64,000 nucleotides of DNA from Methylomonas paludis (GCF_018734325.1 NZ_CP073754.1:1736001-1800000), one strand, 5' to 3'. Positions 54,201-62,528 are shown, numbered from the stretch's first letter. Made by a program: numbers and translations. Notes: generated by a model not told the origin, from the sequence alone.

Positions 54201-57026
54201 CGGGTTAAAGAGTTGGAGGATAGGCGCATCGTCGAGCAATTGTTGCGTGCTCATGAATACTGGCGCATCAAAGGCCTAAAGGCAGATCTGCTGATTCTCA
54301 ACGAAAAAGAATTATCTTATGTAGAAGATTTACAGGCTTTGCTGGAAGCGATGGTGCGGGATATGCAATCACGCTCCACACCCGAACCGGACAGCAAAGG
54401 TGATATTTTTGTGTTGCGCATGGATCAGCTGTCCGTGGAGGAACGGGTGTTTCTGCAAAGTGTAGCCAGGGTGGTGCTGGTCAGTAATCGCGGCAGCCTG
54501 TCTGAACAATTATTAAGACATCCGCGCCCCGAAACCGCTTTTATTAACTGGCAGACCCCGGTTCCGGCACAAGATCCGCCTGAAAAACTGGCTCAACCCA
54601 CCCTGGAGTGTTTTAACGGCTTGGGTGGATTTGGCAATAACGGCAGTGAGTACGTGATTGTGCTCGATAAAGGCCAATGGACGCCGGCCCCCTGGGTTAA
54701 TGTAATCGCTAATCCGGAATTTGGCTTTATCGTCTCGGAACTGGGCAGTAGCTGTACCTGGGCCGGCAACAGCCGGGCCAACCAGCTCACACCCTGGTCT
54801 AACGATCCAGTCAGCGATGCATCCGGCGAAGTGTTTTATATCCGCGATGATCAAAGCCAGGCCTTATGGTGCCCGACCGCCTTGCCGATCCGTGTGGAAA
54901 ATGCCGCCTATCAGATCCGCCACGGTCAAGGTTACAGCTGTTTTGAACACGACTCACACGGTATCCACAGTAACCTGATGCAACTGGTCAGCCCTGATGA
55001 TCCGGTAAAAATTTCCATTCTGACTTTAAAAAATCACTCGGGTCGCACCCGCAAACTGACCGTGGCTGCCTATGTGGAATGGGTGCTAGGCGCAAGCCGC
55101 ACTGTCACCGCCAGTCATATTGTCACCGAACTCGATCCAGAGACCGGTGCTGTGTTTTCCTGTAATCCCTGGGATGCAGAATTTGGCGGGCGCTACGCCT
55201 TTGCCGATCTGAGTGGCCAGCAAACCAGCTGGACCGGTAATCGCCGGGAATTTATCGGCCGCAACGGCAGTTTACAAGCCCCGGCAGGATTATTGACGGC
55301 CAGCACGTTGAAAAACCGGCTGGGAGCCGGGCTAGATGCCTGTGCAGCCTTGCAGACCCAGGTGATACTGGCTGCAGGCGCAGAAATCGAGCTGGTTTTT
55401 GTGCTGGGCCAGGGATTGCAACGGAGTCATGCCGTAGAATTGATTAAACGGTATCGGCTAAGCGATCCAACTGCCATCCTGGAACAGGTTAAGCAATTCT
55501 GGCAGGGTGTGCTGACTACGGTGCAGATTAAAACCCCGGATCGGGAGCTGGATTTGTTAATAAACCGCTGGCTGCTGTATCAGACCCTGAGCTGCCGGAT
55601 GTGGGCCAGAGCCGGATTTTATCAGGTAGGCGGGGCGTTTGGCTTCCGGGATCAATTGCAGGACTGTATGGCTCTAGCGGTAACCCGGCCCGATTTGAGC
55701 CGCCGGCATTTGCTGTCTGCCGCTGAGCGTCAGTTTGGCGAAGGTGATGTACAGCATTGGTGGCACCCGCCTTCAGGGCGTGGTGTGCGCACCCATTTTT
55801 CCGATGATCGTCTGTGGCTAGCTTATGCCGTGGCCTATTATGTAAAAATCAGCGGCGACAACAAGATTCTGGATGTGCTTTTACCTTTTCTGGATGGCCC
55901 GACATTAGCGGCTGACCAGGAAGATGCGTATTTCCTGCCTACTGTATCTGTAGAACATGCCGGTCTATATGAACATTGCCGACGCGCCATCGATCTGAGT
56001 TTAAGCACCGGTCGACATGGATTGCCTTTAATCGGCAGCGGCGACTGGAATGATGGCATGAACCGGGTAGGTCGGGAAGGTCAAGGCGAAAGTATCTGGC
56101 TGGCCTGGTTTTTGATTGCCACACTAAAACAATTTATCCCGCTGGCCGAGTCCCATGGCGACCACGCCAGTGCCGAGCGCTGGCAACAGCATATCACCCA
56201 ATTAAAACTGGCCGTAGAAGCGGAAGGCTGGGACGGAGCCTGGTACCGGCGCGCCTATTTTGATGACGGCTCACCTTTGGGTTCGGCAGCCAATGCTGAA
56301 TGCCGGATAGATTCCATCGCCCAAAGCTGGGCGGTAATATCTGGCGCGGCAGATGGCGAACGGGCAGAGCGGGCCATGCAGTCAGTTAAAGAATATCTGG
56401 TCCGCTATGGTGATGATCTGGTTTTGCTATTTACCCCGCCGTTTGACAAAACCGAGCGCGATCCCGGCTATATCAAAAGCTATCCGCCCGGTGTGCGTGA
56501 AAACGGCGGTCAATATACTCATGCCGCCATTTGGTCGGTTATTGCCTACGCCATGCTGGGGGAAGGTGATCAGGCCGAAGAATTGCTGCGTTTGTTGAAT
56601 CCCATTAAGCGTACCAGTTCCCGCACCGGTGTTTATGCCTATAAGGTGGAACCCTATGTACTGGCCGCCGATATTTACTCGGAACCCCCTCATGTCAGAC
56701 GCGGCGGCTGGACCTGGTATACCGGTGCAGCGGGCTGGTTTTACCGGGCCGGATTGGAATCCATCCTGGGTTTGCAAATTCATGGCGATCAATTGCTGAT
56801 CAAACCTTGCATCCCCAGATCCTGGCCGAGCTACAGCATGGTGTATCAGTATCTTAACAGTCGCTATGAAATCAGCGTGGAAAATCCTGATGCAGTATGT
56901 CAGGGCGTAATTCTGGTCGAACTAGACGGTATCAGCCAGCCGGATACGACTATTGATTTACAAAACGACGGGCAGGTGCATCAGTTACGCATAATTTTAG
57001 GTGAAAACCATTTGCTGGACGGATAG
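48297..57026 (+). CDS. ndvB: Cyclic beta-1,2-glucan synthase (NdvB/ChvB type)
   Basis: A 2909-residue membrane enzyme, the usual size of NdvB (~2800-2900). Order: N-terminal cytoplasmic region; membrane segments near residues 412-465; a GT84-type glycosyltransferase domain (VITLDADTKLPMG near 620, RGDWQLLPWIFG near 776); further membrane helices (~840-990); a large beta-sandwich/linker region; and a C-terminal GH94 phosphorylase-like domain with GSGDWNDGMNRVG (acid Asp near 2580) and ENGGQYTHA (near 2735). It builds and cyclises beta-1,2-glucan and controls ring size; the product is exported to the periplasm. No ndvA exporter lies nearby. Only a small gene (57072) follows. AAGG-like ribosome site upstream. 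Confidence 0.93.
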   Translation: MAKQLQRRKKVRLAHPGGDETPIRFELFSTERLTEHAYSLAKAQKVAYPKVGQRLIPRVRENAEVLFAAYQAVAKTVREQRAITPAAEWLLDNFHIIEEQVSNIDIDLPESYYQELPKLSEGFLVGYPRVYGIVWALVAHTDSRFTPELLTLFVNAYQEVTPLSLGELWAIPITLRVVLVENLRRLAVSIMRSQSGRELADEYIDATEQLGIHNDRPSPDIAPAELPTEPLRQAYAVQILLRSHDPHPAGSLSLDFLNDWLKQQNLSLEDLVHREHAEQIADNLTVRNIITSMRAISAFEWPDFIEAVSHVDHCLRGHPGYAAMDFLTRDRYRHAIEELAKRSVYTELAIAQQLMLKIQNISTSSAGFERLIEPGYYLIGAGRYGFETEVGYRASLKQKLLRGYVADSGLAYLSSLAGLTLLLFCWPLAASINAGLGGLAISLIALCILFPVSDIAIGFFNQLIIAGLPPRHLPRLELKTGVPADVSTFVVVPTLFFKEAEVLDQVRQMEIHYLANPDGAVRFALLSDWIDADQETLANDAKLLALAVGGVAALNTKYAAERFFIFHRKRLWNPSEAKWMGWERKRGKLHEFNRLLRGATDTSFLAVNGQPAAAPPGVCYVITLDADTKLPMGTVAQLVGVAMHPLNQPVFDSKSQRIVDGYGILQPRVTPTLPQRREHSLFHQLFAGAAGSDAYASSVSELYQDLFALGTYSGKGLYHVDSFEAALAGRVPDNTQLSHDLFESVYARCALVSDIEFFEEFPCHTEVAASREHRWARGDWQLLPWIFGTSGSNMPLLGRWKMLDNLRRSLSAPAAFAALVLSWAIPGAPHALLTGLVLTALAIPTIMACTKSLAPPRRGISSFTHWRNTLQTVLWAIGNSLVALVFLVQHAWLMTDAIANTLVRLLITRRRLLKWVTALQAKNVSDNTLKNLLKPLGRSSLLVLGAAAVVLIGNPAGLTVAAPFMLLWLLAPILARSLSLPPKLDKAEQLQAGDAQAMRLLGRRIWRFFTVFVTADEHHLPPDNFQEDPEPVIAQRSSPTNFGLYLLSVAAARDFGWIGLLEAMDRLEASMTTLNGLARLNGHFYNWYDTRDLRILEPAYISTVDSGNLAGHLLTLAETCRETLSKPLLLRHSLPGLIDTHALLTAELAAISDDKRTLTVTLAELRQKTSLLGEMLQTRPVDAPAWAELWQKLPKCAENLQDLASAYAAERGDAEHSEMLTWCGLLCDDIRSQTRDIDTLLPWIKLTSQFDAIHLVASQAQHPVWWQAAVLDIPLNQLADFYTRTLDEWQGINAPDLPVASLKALVKLRWAAEQTNLLCKRLERLAAQSDKLFNEMDFGFLYDHKRHMLTLGYSATEGRADDSYYDLLASEARLASFIAIAKREVPSNHWFHLGRRVTRAAKGTVLLSWSGSMFEYLMPSLVTFTPRYSLLDQTCRLVVKRQIEYGKECGIPWGVSESAFNSRDIALTYQYSAFGVPGLGMKRGLGENRVIAPYATALAAMYSPHAAVENFARLTEQGALGRYGFYEALDYTPVRLSEGQQVAIVRCYMAHHQGMSLLAFANAVHDGTMRHRFHNAALIQAADLLLQERIPQGADTSSLPLTQALAEIKEIVQTPVKRLSSPMSASPSTQLLSNGRYTVMITGSGSGYSQWRNLALTRWREDVTRDAWGSYLYLRDVESGQVWSATYQPTTVIPEHYEVVFVEDRAKISRSDFDITSTLEIVISPEDDAEIRRLSLTNNGMHSREIEITSYAELVLTSAAADIAHPAFSNLFVQTEYRAQSRGLIAHRRPRTQEDRPIWLAHVLAGSQANEGLQYETDRSRFIGRGLNLRAPIAIMDGRPLSNTVGSVLDPIFSLRTRVRIAAGTTEHLTFTTLAALSRQHAEDLADKYHNTESWERVSALAWTHAQVQLHHLHTKPEEAQLFQALANRLIYSDSTLRPYGRLLQMNTLNVTSLWRYGISGDRPIILLRVKELEDRRIVEQLLRAHEYWRIKGLKADLLILNEKELSYVEDLQALLEAMVRDMQSRSTPEPDSKGDIFVLRMDQLSVEERVFLQSVARVVLVSNRGSLSEQLLRHPRPETAFINWQTPVPAQDPPEKLAQPTLECFNGLGGFGNNGSEYVIVLDKGQWTPAPWVNVIANPEFGFIVSELGSSCTWAGNSRANQLTPWSNDPVSDASGEVFYIRDDQSQALWCPTALPIRVENAAYQIRHGQGYSCFEHDSHGIHSNLMQLVSPDDPVKISILTLKNHSGRTRKLTVAAYVEWVLGASRTVTASHIVTELDPETGAVFSCNPWDAEFGGRYAFADLSGQQTSWTGNRREFIGRNGSLQAPAGLLTASTLKNRLGAGLDACAALQTQVILAAGAEIELVFVLGQGLQRSHAVELIKRYRLSDPTAILEQVKQFWQGVLTTVQIKTPDRELDLLINRWLLYQTLSCRMWARAGFYQVGGAFGFRDQLQDCMALAVTRPDLSRRHLLSAAERQFGEGDVQHWWHPPSGRGVRTHFSDDRLWLAYAVAYYVKISGDNKILDVLLPFLDGPTLAADQEDAYFLPTVSVEHAGLYEHCRRAIDLSLSTGRHGLPLIGSGDWNDGMNRVGREGQGESIWLAWFLIATLKQFIPLAESHGDHASAERWQQHITQLKLAVEAEGWDGAWYRRAYFDDGSPLGSAANAECRIDSIAQSWAVISGAADGERAERAMQSVKEYLVRYGDDLVLLFTPPFDKTERDPGYIKSYPPGVRENGGQYTHAAIWSVIAYAMLGEGDQAEELLRLLNPIKRTSSRTGVYAYKVEPYVLAADIYSEPPHVRRGGWTWYTGAAGWFYRAGLESILGLQIHGDQLLIKPCIPRSWPSYSMVYQYLNSRYEISVENPDAVCQGVILVELDGISQPDTTIDLQNDGQVHQLRIILGENHLLDG

Positions 57027-57071
57027 GGTAATCATTACCAGATTTTAAGCTTTTAATTACGGAGTAATATT

Positions 57072-57629
57072 ATGAAAAACAATAAATTATTGACTTCATT
57101 TCATATGAAGTCTAAATCAGTGTTATTGCGCAGTCTGACCTTGAACCTGCTATTGATCCTCCCTGCGGCAACACCGGTTAACGCCATGAGCACTTGGGAG
57201 AGTCTGGATTTAATCAAGTCTGGGTGCCCTGCTGGTTCTGAGCAGTATCAAAAACTTAACGCCCTTAAAACTCAAATCAGCCAGGCAGAAACCGTGGATG
57301 CAGCGCGAATCATGGCGTTGACCCCCACAAATGCAGCCCTGTCCGCATTGGACAATGCCTATACCTTGCTGCCGTTCAGCGATGAACTGGCAGGTGCAAA
57401 AGACCGGCTCAGTGCGGTACGCAGCCGAATTATCCTGGCATCATCCCAAGCACAAGTGGCAGACGAATTTTCCGGTATGTTGCTGGCTGGTCTGGACGAC
57501 GACAAACAGGCACATGTCAGTGTAGGCAAAACTGGTTGTAACTATTCAACCGGCGAAACTATTGCTATTGTCATAGGATTGATCTTAGGCATAATTCCTG
57601 GGCTGATATTACTGGTGGTGTTGTGTTGA
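57072..57629 (+). CDS. Small membrane-anchored exported protein, unknown function
   Basis: A 185-residue protein with an N-terminal hydrophobic signal (residues ~18-40, ending PVNA), a helical middle (GSEQYQKLNALKTQISQAET; AALSALDNAYTLLPFSDELA) and a C-terminal membrane helix (ETIAIVIGLILGIIPGLILL). The ATG has GGAG nearby. It lies 45 bases after the glucan synthase gene on the same strand, so it is probably co-transcribed. I do not recognise the family. An accessory factor for glucan synthesis is only a guess from position. Confidence 0.65.
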   Translation: MKNNKLLTSFHMKSKSVLLRSLTLNLLLILPAATPVNAMSTWESLDLIKSGCPAGSEQYQKLNALKTQISQAETVDAARIMALTPTNAALSALDNAYTLLPFSDELAGAKDRLSAVRSRIILASSQAQVADEFSGMLLAGLDDDKQAHVSVGKTGCNYSTGETIAIVIGLILGIIPGLILLVVLC

Positions 57630-57780
57630 ATGGTATTGAAAGCTTATTTTTATAGTAGCGTGCCAATCGTATTTTGACGGATACGGCGTGAACGCAGTGA
57701 TGCGCATCAATCGCAAACCATGCGCCTTCAGAGTCATCACATCATCATAGCGCTTCCGTCAAAGTAATGTTGGGCAACCA

Positions 57781-58116
57781 CTAGTGAGCTTTCTGCTGTT
57801 GTGCATAGGCCTCGACAATAGCCTGAATCATAGGACCAAACCGTTCTTTAAGTTCTTCACAGCGTGTGGAGTTGATAAGCTCGACACCCTTGCGTTCGCT
57901 GCGGATCAGACCGGCCTCGCGCAAAATGCGGAAGTGTTGGGATAATGTTGATTTAGGCAGTATTTCTTTTTGGATGTTTAAAAAGGTTGAACAATTCTTG
58001 GCGCATTCTGATTTGGCTAGATTGGCGAATATTTCTATACGCACCGGGTCAGAAAAAGCATGCAGTATGCCTTCGACCGTAATTTCTTCGATGTTCGGAT
58101 GAAAAACCTTTCTCAT
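57781..58116 (-). CDS. ArsR-family regulator
   Basis: A 111-residue winged-helix protein: FSDPVRIEIFANLAKSE, then KSTLSQHFRILREAGLIRSE and RKGVELINSTRCEELKERFG, as in HTH_5/ArsR repressors. Cysteines occur at CAKNCS, but the classic CxC metal site in the recognition helix is absent, so it may sense something other than metal. The start at 58114-58116 (MRKVFHPN) is preferred; a longer frame begins at 58146. Divergent from the SDR gene; the palindrome 58115-58133 overlaps its start and is the likely operator. Confidence 0.82.
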   Translation of the reverse strand: MRKVFHPNIEEITVEGILHAFSDPVRIEIFANLAKSECAKNCSTFLNIQKEILPKSTLSQHFRILREAGLIRSERKGVELINSTRCEELKERFGPMIQAIVEAYAQQQKAH

Positions 58117-58133
58117 GCTAATTATATTAGCAT
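58115..58133. promoter_or_regulatory. Palindromic operator between ArsR and SDR genes
   Basis: ATGCTAAT (58115-58122) and ATTAGCAT (58126-58133) form a perfect 8-base inverted repeat with a three-base spacer. It overlaps the ArsR start and lies 96 bases upstream of the SDR gene. A typical site for an ArsR-type dimer, so autorepression with control of the SDR gene is likely. Confidence 0.6.
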
Positions 58134-58228
58134 AGTTTAACAGCATTGTTTAATAGTTCCATAATACCGAACAAATGAATAATTGAATTCATTTTGGCAA
58201 GATTACTGTTAACTTTAGAGGATTAGTC

Positions 58229-58978
58229 ATGAACAAACTTTCTGGAAAAATTGCGGTTATTACTGGTGGTAATAGTGGTATTGGCTTGGCAACAGCCAAA
58301 TTATTTGTCAAAGAGGGGGCTAAAGTCGTTATTACCGGCCGCAGGCAAGAGGAACTTGATGCCGCCGTGGCATCAATTGGTGGCAGCGTTGTTGGTGTGC
58401 GAGGTGATGTTGCCAATCTAGCAGATCTTGATCGGCTTTATGCCGAAGTTAAAGCCAAGTTTGGAAATATTGACATCCTGTTTGCTAATGCCGGCATAGC
58501 AGAGTTATCGCCTATAGACGCGGTTACTGAAGAGCATTTTGACAAAACCTTTGGCATTAACGTCAAAGGCTTGCTGTTTACGGTGCAGAAGGCTTTGCCG
58601 TTATTGGTGGATGGCGGTTCGGTGATCCTGAACTCGTCAATAGCAAATACAGTGGGCATGGACGGCTTTGGAGTTTATTCTGCGACCAAAGCTGCCGTCC
58701 GTTCTTTTGCCCGCACTTGGACGACTGAATTAAAGGCCCGTAGCATTCGGGTCAACGTGGTCAGTCCCGGCCCGGTTGAAACACCAATATTTGACAAAAT
58801 GGGCTTGTCAGTCGAACAAATTGCAGCATTTGGGACAAATATAGCAACTCAAGTGCCTTTAGGCCGCTTTGGCCGTCCTGAGGAAATCGCCCAAGCGGTA
58901 CTATTCTTGGCATCATCCGACAGCAGTTATATCGCTGGCGTGGATTTGTATGTCGATGGCGGCATGGTCGCCGTTTAA
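58229..58978 (+). CDS. Short-chain dehydrogenase/reductase
   Basis: A 249-residue classical SDR: cofactor motif TGGNSGIG (residues ~12-19), NAG (ANAGIAELSP), catalytic Ser (LNSSIANTVG), Tyr and Lys in YSATKAA, and PGPVETPIFDKMG. Arg-rich ITGRRQEELD after strand 2 suggests NADP(H). It resembles oxidoreductases that ArsR-type regulators often control. The substrate is unknown. AGAGG ribosome site upstream. Confidence 0.9.
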   Translation: MNKLSGKIAVITGGNSGIGLATAKLFVKEGAKVVITGRRQEELDAAVASIGGSVVGVRGDVANLADLDRLYAEVKAKFGNIDILFANAGIAELSPIDAVTEEHFDKTFGINVKGLLFTVQKALPLLVDGGSVILNSSIANTVGMDGFGVYSATKAAVRSFARTWTTELKARSIRVNVVSPGPVETPIFDKMGLSVEQIAAFGTNIATQVPLGRFGRPEEIAQAVLFLASSDSSYIAGVDLYVDGGMVAV

Positions 58979-59381
58979 TTTAATAACACCATCAGTTGCT
59001 TAAACAAAAAGCTATTCCAAATTGGCCGTATATACTAGGGAAATCTGGTGACAAGTGCCCGAACAAAAAAAACAGCCACTATCAAGAATTTGTCATTTGC
59101 AAAATAACCATTTTGATAAAAGATATTAATGTTCAATGGCTTGTAAATATGACAGTATTTTCCCTCAAGTCTATCGCTGATTTCTTATAGCCATGAAGCT
59201 TGGAGTGAGGTGGCTTTATTAGTCATGCCTGAATTGCTACATAGTTCATTGCCAACGAGATAAACATGAAATGCGAAAAAAGGCTATTCGCAGCAACAAT
59301 GCTGCTCAGTCCGCAACCATGGGAGGATGTCTATCAATCATCCAGCTACAATAAGTATCTTCACTGCTATTATCAATTCCT

Positions 59382-59597
59382 GTGGCGGAGTGGTTCAGGA
59401 CTATAGCTTTGATAGCGGAGTATTCGCACACACTGACTCATGCGGATTTTGGTAGCGGCGGAACCGTAAACTGGTGGGCTGGACGTGCGTTTGTGCATTA
59501 TTTAGACACCATCAATTATAATCACTCCATGCATTGGTCTTTGCCGACTCCGCCTATAGCGGACAAGAAAATTATTAAAGGGTTAAATTGTTCCTGA
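59382..59597 (+). pseudogene. DUF1566/PEP-CTERM-like protein fragment
   Basis: About 70 codons. DFGSGGTVNWWAGRAFVHYL followed by DTINYNHSMHWSLPTP resembles the DUF1566-like core of secreted PEP-CTERM proteins of methylotrophs. The upstream part is in another frame (CGGVVQDYSFDSG) and the 3' end runs into the IS1380 left end at 59593. Broken and partial. The rest of 58979-59381 shows nothing I can support. Confidence 0.4.
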
Positions 59598-59809
59598 ATC
59601 CGTGACTTCAGTTGTTGCAATGAAATTCATCTGTGCTCATTTAAAAAATAGCCGTCAATTTGTTCAATTTCCAGAGGGAAAATAGTTTGGCCATTCCATT
59701 CGTGGGTATTTTCCGGCAATTATTGGCTGAATATGCGTCATTTATTTTCTGTTGGCAAGTCTCCGCCCGCGGCGGCAGGTGTCGCCGGTATTAACTGGGT
59801 GGATTTGGA

Positions 59810-61427
59810 TTAGCTGGCGGCTAATTTAGCATAGGTAGCCTCGAAAGCCTTAAAGCCAGTGCAGGCAGCGGAAAACCGCAGTTTCAGGCGGCGGCCGGTT
59901 CGGATGACCCTCGCAGCTAGGTACATGAGTTCCTGCATAACCGTTTTGATGCGCCGCCGTTTGGCAGGGTGTCTAACGGGACTGATGTCGCCGAGTAAGC
60001 CTATCAGGCCGATCCAGCGCAAAATGTTGTAGCTGTAGGCGCTCAAGGTCATAATCAGATCGTTGGTGGCAAATTTGCCGGACGGCAAGCGCTCAATGTC
60101 CAGATCAGTTTTGAATTCACTGTGAAATTGTTCGGCAGTGGCATGATCCCGGTACAGGGCGATGATGTGGGCGTCATCGTAGTGCGATTGATCCAGGGAA
60201 GTCCACCAACCTTCGATTTCGATGTCGGGTATCAACAGCATTTGGCCGCTGGCCGTGGTGGTGCGTTCGGTGATTTGCATGACGCGGCGGAAGCGATAGG
60301 TTTTATCGCTACGGGTCTGTTGCTCTTCCACGCTGAACAGCGCAACGCGCTTGCCTTCTCGTGGACTTGTCCATTGACCTTTTTGTTCGGCTTGCGCTAA
60401 CCAGGTTTCAACGTCTTGTTTGCGCGGATTCCATTTCACAATGAAATCGACTTGCTCGTCACCGCTCAGCCAGATGCGGGTATCCAGTGCATCATGACCG
60501 CTATCCAGGCGTACCAGCAATGGCTTATCGGTCAGACGTTTGGCGGCAGGAATGACGCGTTCCAGGGTATATTGAAATTCGGATTGGCTCAGTGAGTCGC
60601 TATTTTTGCGAAAGCTTGTTTAGGGGCATCCCAGCCCCAACAAGCGGCAAAAATTACGCGACCGCTAATGCCTCCGGCGGCCCCGATTCGTCCTCCTCAC
60701 CTCGTTCCGACCCAACAAGGGGATCGGAACTTCGGCTCCAAGTGACTTGACGGCGTTTCGCGATGCCTTGCAGGTTTTCTCCACTTCGCTTCGAAAACCC
60801 GCCCGGCGCTACGCCTATCGGGGACTAAAAATCTTCGCTCCACTTACGTTCCGCTTCCAAGATTTTCAGCGAATGCTGTTTGCCCACTCTGAGTTCATTG
60901 GTCAAACACCAGCCTTCGTTACCCAAATAAGCGGCTATCGGTGCGTAACCGTCATAGCCTTTGTAGGTTCTGGAGATGCCTTCCTTGCGGGTCTTCTCGT
61001 TATTCATGGGGTAGACATCCATATCCAGTGCCACATGGCCGGTTTTTAAGGGGGTGACGGGGACTTGTGCCTCAACCATGAAGTCGATATTGCTGTTATA
61101 GACAATGGGCAATAATGCTTCGGCTTGCTCATCCAGGCGCTGTCTGAGGCGTGCGGTTGAAGGCACTTGCTTAATTGATAGGGATGATTTGAAATACAAG
61201 TCGTGACGATAGTTTTCAATGGCTTCAAAGTCGCTTTTCCCTAAGCATAAGGTCCCCATATAGGATTTGATAATGTCGCTGTGCGCTATGCCGTGCCGCA
61301 GTGGTATACCGCTTTTCAGCGCTTGATTAAGTTTGCCGTATTGGTTTAGGCATAAACCCACTAAGGCTAACCCAGAATGGCTGGTATAAATTTCCGTTTC
61401 GGATTGTTCAAGGATAAAATGTTCCAT
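59810..61427 (-). pseudogene. IS1380 transposase split by the 283-bp element
   Basis: N-terminal part (61427 to 60872): MEHFILEQSETEIYTSHSGL up to NELRVGKQH. C-terminal part (60588 to 59810): QSEFQYTLERVIPAAKRLTD, LLVRLDSGHDALD (catalytic Asp region), YRDHATAEQFHSEFKTDLDI (catalytic Glu region). Deleting bases 60589-60871 gives KQHCQSEFQ; IS1380 transposases typically have QHC at this place, so the join is exact and in frame. The transposase is therefore inactive as DNA stands, unless the element is removed from RNA. Confidence 0.85.
60589..60871 (-). mobile_element. 283-bp structured repeat element, copy 3 (inside transposase)
   Basis: Same 283 bp in the minus orientation, that is, in the sense of the transposase. 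One base differs from the other copies (A at 60783 instead of G). Flanks on the transposase strand are CAGCATT and GCCAATCC; no duplication. The pre-insertion site reads GCATT-GCCAAT. Confidence 0.9.
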
Positions 61428-61534
61428 GGCTCACTCAATGGGTGAAATTATATTGAGCCTATTTTATCAAATTATGCCTTTTAAATCATTCGGATAGAGG
61501 AATTCTTGTGATTTAAAGTCACGGATTCAGGTTG

Positions 61535-62528
61535 TTAAAAAGCCCGAATAGCACGCACCCCAAACTCATTGCCCTTATCGACGTTGGAGTACTGGAAGCC
61601 ATTGTTGAAGTTCTGATACCACGCATAGTTTTGGTCGTACTCGGTAGAACTCCAATAGCTATTGTTGTAGTTAACAAAACCACCTACAACTTTACTTTCC
61701 TGATATAACCATTTCAACTCTTGTTTTGAAGGTAAGTACCAGTCACCATAACAGCTTTCTGTTGTTGAACCCGAACAAGCCGTGATGCCATCGTCATGAA
61801 TGCTGTAATTTGCAGCCAATAGTGCGGCAAAATTAGCGAGCGGAGCATCGCGGATTTGAGTGGCTACTTCTATAGTGGTATTCATAGCACCTGCAAACAG
61901 TCCATCACCTGAAGTGCCGACAATACCAAAATTTCCATTATTCCATGGTGCTGAGCCTTGGTCGGCCCTTGCCGCGATTAAACCGTGTTGACCATCAGCA
62001 GAAACGTAAAATATGATCCCTCCCTGATAAGAGTCACCTTTTTTATGAATGGTGACCCCTATACCCGCAGGGCCTTGTATACCCTGAGTGCCGCGAGGCC
62101 CTGCTGGGCCTTGTACGCCTTGAGGGCCACGAGGACCAGCCGGGCCTTGAGAACCTGTTGTAACTGCTTGAGCAGTAGTAATAAATAGCGTTACTAATGC
62201 CAGCATTTCAGTGAGTCGCTATTTTTGCGAAAGCTTGTTTAGGGGCATCCCAGCCCCAACAAGCGGCAAAAATTACGCGACCGCTAATGCCTCCGGCGGC
62301 CCCGATTCGTCCTCCTCACCTCGTTCCGACCCAACAAGGGGATCGGAACTTCGGCTCCAAGTGACTTGACGGCGTTTCGCGATGCCTTGCAGGTTTTCTC
62401 CGCTTCGCTTCGAAAACCCGCCCGGCGCTACGCCTATCGGGGACTAAAAATCTTCGCTCCACTTACGTTCCGCTTCCAAGATTTTCAGCGGAAGCAATTG
62501 TTAGTGGTTTTAGAGTTTTGTTTAACAT
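61535..62528 (-). pseudogene. Collagen-like DUF1566 exported protein, signal peptide split by the 283-bp element
   Basis: The downstream part (62206 to 61535, 223 residues) has a short hydrophobic start, Gly-X-Y collagen-like repeats (GSQGPAGPRGPQGVQGPAGP) and a DUF1566-like domain (GGIIFYVSADGQHGLIAA, CYGDWYLPSKQELKWLY, YWSSTEYDQNYAWYQNF). Upstream of copy 4 an ATG at 62526-62528 opens MLNKTLKPLTIA. Removing 62208-62490 fuses this through a Ser codon to MLALVTLFITTAQA, giving a textbook signal peptide (n-region with lysines, h-region, AQA cleavage) and a 236-residue protein. Without removal, translation could restart at the ATG at 62206, giving a weak signal without the basic n-region. Confidence 0.8.
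62208..62490 (-). mobile_element. 283-bp structured repeat element, copy 4 (inside a signal-peptide coding region)
   Basis: Identical to copies 1 and 2, in the sense orientation of the collagen-like gene. Flanks on the gene strand are ATTGCTTC and AATGCTGG without duplication. The target opposite strand reads CCAGCATT-GAAGC, sharing CAGCATT-G with the copy 3 target (ACAGCATT-GCCAA), but in the other orientation. Confidence 0.9.

Larger units (their letters stand above)
59593..61531 (-). mobile_element. IS1380-family insertion sequence interrupted by the 283-bp element
   Basis: Terminal inverted repeats CCTGAATCCGTGACTT (59593-59608) and its complement ending at 61531. Both flanks carry TTGTT, a plausible 4-5-bp target duplication. 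Total 1939 bp; without the 283-bp insert it is 1656 bp, normal for IS1380. It contains a single transposase gene, now split. The right end lies three bases after the stop codon of the collagen-like gene. Confidence 0.88.

Noticed and set aside
58996-59190. 64-residue ORF downstream of the SDR gene
   Set aside because: No ribosome site, low-complexity AT-rich sequence and no recognisable family.
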